Assembly (NCBI GenBank): GCA_017529085.1
Contig: JAFXOC010000437.1
Location: 1-6,135, forward strand
Source of the DNA: Selenomonadaceae bacterium
Lineage (GTDB): Bacteria > Bacillota > Negativicutes > Selenomonadales > Selenomonadaceae
Reading direction: 5' to 3'
Length of the DNA stretch: 6,135 nt
Positions 6,061-6,135 of the stretch are shown here, in pieces. Position 1 is the stretch's first letter; each line of letters starts with the position of its first letter. The notes under the pieces were generated by a model. The model was not told the DNA's origin. It saw only the letters and a list, made by a program, of their open reading frames with translations, and searched no databases. The position numbers and the translations under genes are program-made.

Positions 6061-6129
6061 TTGGGGCTTCGCCCCAAACCCCACAAGGGGCGCTGCCCCT
6101 TGACCCCGCCAAAGGGCATTGCCCTCTGG
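6061..6129. repeat. Array of three GC-rich hairpins upstream of argG
   Basis: Three palindromes follow one another: TTGGGGC-TTC-GCCCCAA (6061-6077, 7-bp stem), CAAGGGGC-GCT-GCCCCTTG (6084-6102, 8-bp stem), and CCAAAGGGC-ATT-GCCCTCTGG (6109-6129, nine positions with one mismatch). Each has a three-base loop. Tandem GGGGC/GCCCC palindromes of this kind are frequent in clostridial spacers, but it is unrelated to the repeat at 62-185. It ends 26 nt upstream of the argG start, has no T-run in the argG direction, and may continue past the window edge. Confidence 0.75.
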
Positions 6130-6135
6130 ACTCCC

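Noticed and set aside
6036..6119. N-terminal extension of ArgG by 28 codons from an ATG inside the palindromic repeat
   Set aside because: The extension is repeat-derived, lacks a ribosome site, and the canonical ArgG start MGKIQKVVLAYSGG with a nearby AAAGGAAG lies at 6035.
1..6135. A novel multi-gene system such as defence, mobile element or biosynthetic cluster
   Set aside because: All five protein genes are standard housekeeping or transport families with intact motifs, and no unexplained ORF of reasonable size remains.

Overview
The window looks like an ordinary chromosomal segment of a Firmicute, most likely a member of class Clostridia from an uncultured or gut-type lineage. The reasons are the moderate GC content, strong AAGGAG-type ribosome binding sites, TTG and GTG starts, intrinsic terminators, clostridial-looking protein sequences, and GC-rich palindromic repeats in the spacers. 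No genus can be named from the sequence alone.

Layout. Positions 1-270 hold a GC-rich repeat (copy R1, 62-185) and the promoter of a tRNA-Pro(GGG) gene (271-347), which has its own intrinsic terminator (361-393). Next on the plus strand is prs (537-1493, PRPP synthetase), whose putative promoter carries a 25-bp imperfect dyad. Downstream of prs is a second copy of the repeat (R2, 1521-1642) in inverted orientation, followed by a plus-strand terminator at 1688-1716. All remaining genes are on the minus strand, convergent with prs. Read in transcription order they are argG (6035-4827), argH (4830-3406, 4-nt overlap), a perfect 14-bp-stem terminator (3383-3350), and then a two-gene metal ABC transporter: ATPase (3314-2538) and ABC-3 permease (2554-1715, 17-nt overlap). 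A different array of three GC-rich hairpins lies directly upstream of argG at the right edge.

How the genes work together. argG and argH catalyse the last two steps of arginine synthesis (citrulline to argininosuccinate to arginine plus fumarate) and are translationally coupled. prs makes PRPP for nucleotide, histidine, tryptophan and NAD synthesis. The ATPase and permease form the core of a zinc/manganese-type importer, but no substrate-binding lipoprotein is visible, so it must be encoded elsewhere if the importer is complete.

I see no previously undescribed system here: no phage, CRISPR, toxin-antitoxin, defence or biosynthetic module. The points worth a second look are non-coding: the inverted repeat pair bracketing tRNA-Pro and prs, the dyad over the prs promoter, the hairpin array before argG, and the lack of promoter room for the transporter genes behind the argH terminator.
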